Shown here: positions 60,916 through 64,000 of the stretch, piece by piece | Layout of the letters: each line of letters starts with the position of its first letter | Numbering within the stretch: the first letter of the stretch is position 1 | Source of the DNA: Chloroflexota bacterium | Lineage (GTDB): Bacteria > Chloroflexota > Anaerolineae > Aggregatilineales > Phototrophicaceae | Assembly (NCBI GenBank): GCA_026707745.1 | Contig: JAPOWG010000047.1 | Span: 1 to 64,000, forward strand | Reading direction: 5' to 3' | DNA length: 64,000 nucleotides | Position numbers and translations under genes: made by a program | The notes under the pieces: generated by a model | Told to the model about the DNA's origin: nothing | Databases searched by the model: none | The model's input: the letters and a program-made list of their open reading frames with translations, nothing else

Positions 60916-61899
60916 ATGGTTTATCAGGCCGCGGGCACGCGCTACGACACGATGAAATATCGTCGATCTGGCCGCAGTGGCTTGCTGTTGCCGGCGATTT
61001 CGATCGGCATCTGGTGGAACTTCGGTGGTGTCGATACGGTAGAAAACGCGCGCTCCATGTTGCGGACGGCATTCGACCTGGGCATCACGCATATCGACAT
61101 CGCCAACAACTATGGCCCGCCGCCCGGCTCCGCGGAAGAGACCTTCGCGCAGGTCTTCCGCCAGGACCTGGCGCCTTATCGCGACGAACTCATCGTTTCC
61201 AACAAGGCGGGTTATCGCATGTGGGAGGGACCCTACGGCGAATGGGGCTCGCGCAAGTCTCTTGTCGCCAGTTGCGACAAGAGCCTCAAGCGCACCGGCC
61301 TCGACTACTTTGACATCTTTTACAGCCATCGTCCTGATCCTGACACGCCGCTCGAAGAAACCATGGGCGCGCTCGATCACATCGTGCGCAGCGGTCGCGC
61401 GCTCTACGCGGGCATCTCGAGTTATCGCCCGGCAATGGCGCGGGAAGCGGCAATCATCTTGCGCGAGTTGGGCACGCCCTGCTTGATCCATCAGCCGCGC
61501 TACAATATGTTTGACCGCTGGATCGAAGACGGATTGATCGATGTTCTGGGCGACGAAGGCATCGGCTGTATCGCCTTTTCGCCGCTCGATCAAGGTATCT
61601 TGACGAACAAATACATCGGATCCACGCCCGAAGATTCACGCGCCATCAAGTTGCAATGGGGCGATCGCCTTTCGCGAGAAAAGATCGATAAGGTCATCAA
61701 ACTGAATGCCGTCGCGCGCGAGCGCGGCCAGAACATGGCGCAATTGGCGCTGGCCTGGACGCTGCGGCTTCCGGAGATGACCTCGGCCCTGATCGGCGCG
61801 AGCAAGCCCGCGCAGATTGAAGACGCGGTCGTCGCGCTGAATAACCTCGAATTCAGCGACGATGAGCTGGCGCGGATCGAGGCGATCTTAAGCGAATAG
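60916..61899 (+). CDS. Aldo/keto reductase (YghZ/Gpr-like)
   Basis: A 327-residue NADPH-dependent aldo/keto reductase of the YghZ / L-glyceraldehyde-3-phosphate reductase type. The catalytic tetrad includes Asp and Tyr in HIDIANNYGPPPGSAEE, Lys in LIVSNKAGYRMW and His in FYSHRPDPDTP; cofactor binding is in ALIGASKPAQIED. The family-typical RYNMFDRWIE is present. It reduces aldehydes such as L-glyceraldehyde-3-P or methylglyoxal. GAGGAG lies seven bases before the ATG. It forms an operon with the FGGY kinase seven bases downstream. Confidence 0.9.
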   Translation: MVYQAAGTRYDTMKYRRSGRSGLLLPAISIGIWWNFGGVDTVENARSMLRTAFDLGITHIDIANNYGPPPGSAEETFAQVFRQDLAPYRDELIVSNKAGYRMWEGPYGEWGSRKSLVASCDKSLKRTGLDYFDIFYSHRPDPDTPLEETMGALDHIVRSGRALYAGISSYRPAMAREAAIILRELGTPCLIHQPRYNMFDRWIEDGLIDVLGDEGIGCIAFSPLDQGILTNKYIGSTPEDSRAIKLQWGDRLSREKIDKVIKLNAVARERGQNMAQLALAWTLRLPEMTSALIGASKPAQIEDAVVALNNLEFSDDELARIEAILSE

Positions 61900-61906
61900 G
61901 GCGCCG

Positions 61907-63355
61907 ATGACCCTCCTCGTCATTGATTTGGGAAGCTCGTCCGTGCGTACGCTGCTGTTCGATGACGGCGCGCGCTTGATCGAAGGAGCGATTTGCAGCC
62001 GCAAGCATGACTTCGAAACGGACCATGATGGCAAGGCGGAAGCCCAGGCCGATCATTTGCGAGCGTTGACCGAAGCCTGTCTCGACGACATACTGACGCA
62101 TCCGGCGGCTGAGTCCGTTCGCGCGGTGGGCCTGGCCAGCTTCGCCGGCAACTGGCTGGGCGTCGATGCGGAAGGGCGGGCATGCACGCCGGTGCTGACT
62201 TATGCCGATACGCGCGGCCGCAGCGCGATAACGGACTTGACGCGAAGGCTCGGGGGCAGGCTGGACGCCTATCATCAAGCCACCGGCTGTTTCATACATC
62301 CCGCCTATTTCCCCGCGCAATACGCCTTCATGAAAGAGGCAGATTCTCAATCGTTAAGGGGGATGCAGCGCATCAGCGACGTAGGCGGTTATTTCTATCG
62401 TCAATGGTTTGGGCGCGAGTCGCCGATCAGCTACTCCCTGGCAAGTTGGTCCGGTTTGCTGGGGACGGAGAGCACCCGCTGGTGCTTTGACTTCATCCGA
62501 CAGTTGCTCGGCGATGATCTCCTGGAACGCTTGCCCGACCTGGGAGACTTCGATGCCTGCCAGGTTGGATTGACAGACGCTTACGCCGGGCGCTGGCCGC
62601 AGTTGCGTGCTGTGCCGTTTTTTCTGGCTCTGGGCGATGGCGCCGTCGCCAACCTGGGATCGGGCGCCGTCGATGCGCGCCACATCGCCCTGACCATCGG
62701 CACCACGTCGGCGTTGAGAGTTGTTACGCGGAGGGCAACACTGCCCGATGGGCTTTGGCGATATCTCGTCTGCCAGGGCATGCCTCTGGTTGGCGGCGCC
62801 ACTAGCGAAGGCGGCAACGTATTTCAGTGGGCGGTGGAAGAACTGGGCCTTGATACGGCTTCGCTCAACGCGCATTTGAGCGAAGCCCGCCCCGATCAAC
62901 ACCGATTGACGGTTTTGCCTTTGATCGCGGGCGAACGCAGCCCGGGCTGGCAGTCGGACGCATCGGGCACCATACACGGAATCCGTCGCAGCACCAGCAA
63001 GCTCGATATCATGCAGGCGCAACTGGAAGCGGTAGCGATCCGCCTGTCTATGATCTTCGACCAGCTCAAATCGGAGGGAAGCACGGTGATAGCCGGGGGA
63101 GGCGCTTTGGGGTCGTCCCCCGCCTGGGCGCAGATGATCGCCGACGCGTTCAATGCGCCCATACAACTGCTGGCCGAGGCCGAGATCACCGCGCGTGGCG
63201 TGGCGCTGCTCTTGCGCAATCGGCTGGACGGCACGCCGCTCGATGCCGACCCGCCGCGGATCAGCCGCGTCCTGCGTCCCAATACCGAACATGTGCCGAT
63301 TTACGAAACGGCGCGGGCGCGGCAGATTGATTTGTATCAGCGTCTTTATGGCTGA
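61907..63355 (+). CDS. FGGY-family carbohydrate kinase
   Basis: A 482-residue sugar kinase of the FGGY/ASKHA fold, closest in wording to gluconokinase- or ribulokinase-like members. The N-terminal phosphate-binding region is LVIDLGSSSVRTLLFD, the substrate domain contains VLTYADTRGRSA, the second phosphate loop is IALTIGTTSALRVV and the adenosine motif is VIAGGGALGSSPAWAQ. It phosphorylates a polyol or sugar acid; the exact sugar is undetermined. With the aldo/keto reductase upstream it may form a small sugar/polyol utilisation unit. It converges with the dehydratase gene, 11 bases apart. Confidence 0.87.
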   Translation: MTLLVIDLGSSSVRTLLFDDGARLIEGAICSRKHDFETDHDGKAEAQADHLRALTEACLDDILTHPAAESVRAVGLASFAGNWLGVDAEGRACTPVLTYADTRGRSAITDLTRRLGGRLDAYHQATGCFIHPAYFPAQYAFMKEADSQSLRGMQRISDVGGYFYRQWFGRESPISYSLASWSGLLGTESTRWCFDFIRQLLGDDLLERLPDLGDFDACQVGLTDAYAGRWPQLRAVPFFLALGDGAVANLGSGAVDARHIALTIGTTSALRVVTRRATLPDGLWRYLVCQGMPLVGGATSEGGNVFQWAVEELGLDTASLNAHLSEARPDQHRLTVLPLIAGERSPGWQSDASGTIHGIRRSTSKLDIMQAQLEAVAIRLSMIFDQLKSEGSTVIAGGGALGSSPAWAQMIADAFNAPIQLLAEAEITARGVALLLRNRLDGTPLDADPPRISRVLRPNTEHVPIYETARARQIDLYQRLYG

Positions 63356-63366
63356 GGCTTCGCGAC

Positions 63367-64000
63367 CTAAAGCATCCGGGCGTAGGCGGCCACATCCGCG
63401 ACCGAGTCATTGCCGCCGCAGATCAGCAGCACCAGATGATCCTCGTCCCTCAGTCGCTCCTTGATCTTTTCCGCAGCGGCAAGCGTACTGGCAGCCGCTA
63501 GTTCGGCGAAGACCTTCTCGCTTTCCAGCATGACTTGCTGCGCGGCGATCATGTCGGGATCGCTGACAATGATCACGTCTTCCAGATGCGCTTGACAGAG
63601 TTCCAGACCGGTTTGTCCGACGAAGGGACCGCCCAGCGTTTTGGAGAGCGAGGTCGGCCTGATGTTGACGATCTTGCCGGCCGCCAGGGCTTGCGCCATA
63701 GTCGGCGCTTTTTCCGGTTCCACGCCCCAGATGCGCACCGTCGGTTTGACGGCCTTGATGGCGCAAATGATGCCCGCGATCAAGCCGCCGCCGCCGATGC
63801 TGATAATGATATCGCTCATTTGCGGGCAATCTTCCAGGATTTCCAGCCCAACGGTGCCGTTGCCCGCCATCTGCGCGGGATTGTCAAATGGATGCAGCGA
63901 GCTTCGTCCCTTTGCAACCCATTCGTCGGCGCGGGCGAATGCCGCAACGGCATCCGGCAGCAATTCGACCTCGGCGCCGTAATCGCGGGTGGCGTCAATC
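63367..64000 (-). CDS. Threonine/serine dehydratase, partial (5' end outside window)
   Basis: The C-terminal 210 residues or so of a PLP fold-type II dehydratase. Visible motifs are HPFDNPAQMAGNGTVGLEI, IISIGGGGLIAGI (PLP phosphate loop) and the terminal LLICGGNDSVADV. The catalytic Lys region is beyond the right edge. The frame stays open to base 64000 (reading TRDYGAEVELLPDA), so the gene is cut by the window, not truncated. It is a paralogue of the 22643-23641 enzyme. Confidence 0.88.
   Translation of the reverse strand, partial: IDATRDYGAEVELLPDAVAAFARADEWVAKGRSSLHPFDNPAQMAGNGTVGLEILEDCPQMSDIIISIGGGGLIAGIICAIKAVKPTVRIWGVEPEKAPTMAQALAAGKIVNIRPTSLSKTLGGPFVGQTGLELCQAHLEDVIIVSDPDMIAAQQVMLESEKVFAELAAASTLAAAEKIKERLRDEDHLVLLICGGNDSVADVAAYARML

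Noticed and set aside
1..64000. CRISPR array, insertion sequence or prophage
   Set aside because: No regularly spaced direct repeats, transposase motifs or phage structural genes were seen. The dispersed repeats are single, variable and in both orientations.

Overview
The window is a bacterial chromosome segment with densely packed genes on both strands, two lone tRNA genes, no rRNA, no CRISPR array, no insertion sequence and no recognisable prophage. The protein mix points to a Gram-positive-like or monoderm-type environmental bacterium, most plausibly Chloroflexota (Anaerolineae-like). The pointers are YitT, DUF2304, a secreted LysM-glycosidase, GT-C transferases, the pairing of a class V aminotransferase with SerA, and an NHLRC2-like thioredoxin. 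That placement is an inference from remembered family distributions, not a computed one. Shine-Dalgarno sites of the AGGAG type are common, and TTG and GTG starts are frequent.

Layout. 0-7 kb: TPR protein, thioredoxin-NHL protein, cytoplasmic HtrA-type protease, EamA transporter, SGNH-like membrane protein, ferredoxin. 7.4-8.3 kb: tRNA-Arg followed by a RelE-type toxin-antitoxin pair. 8.3-16.5 kb: ThrS without its TGS domain, rhomboid protease overlapping a DUF2304 gene tail to tail, alpha/beta hydrolase, tRNA-Phe, glycosyltransferase, DUF2961/GH172 protein and a lipoprotein. 16.7-23.7 kb: small-molecule catabolism and amino-acid metabolism (FAH-family hydrolase, a truncated DNA methyltransferase, RspA/ManD-type dehydratase, SerA plus class V aminotransferase, IolE-like protein, threonine/serine dehydratase). 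23.8-31.9 kb: second SGNH-like protein, ankyrin protein, MetA operon, YitT, SDR, TlpA. 31.9-33.5 kb: HTH/ImmA-type metallopeptidase plus DUF4411 PIN-like protein, AT-richer and probably acquired. 33.6-41 kb: Ndk, GDP-fucose synthase-like protein, orphan DppD/DppF ATPases, a TIR plus DUF1883 pair, FtsH. 41-50.5 kb: ECF-type sigma factor, cytochrome c fused to a copper monooxygenase-like domain, GT-C transferase, SDR, phosphatase, PfkB, DUF6958 protein, phospholipase-D-like protein. 50.7-64 kb: ABC-F protein, degenerate metallo-beta-lactamase-fold protein, LysM glycosidase, IolB, an ABC ATPase with an 835-residue membrane-anchored partner, aldo/keto reductase plus FGGY kinase, and a threonine dehydratase running off the end.

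The strongest unexplained signal is in the spaces between genes. A roughly 90-160 bp dispersed element occurs eight times in both orientations. Its 3' half is conserved in sequence (ending GCCGAGCGGCTA), while its 5' stem-loops change sequence but keep pairing, and in two cases its last bases form the stop codon of the adjacent gene. Separate GGGCG-NNNN-loop-NNNN-CGCCC hairpins show the same compensatory pattern. Two further short repeat families (CCTCGGTGGT-type and CCCCTCCC/GGGGAGGGGYTGGGGG-type) are also present. The best protein-level candidates for poorly described systems are the TIR/DUF1883 pair, the HTH-metallopeptidase/DUF4411 pair, and the membrane-anchored partner of the ABC ATPase at 57.9-60.4 kb.
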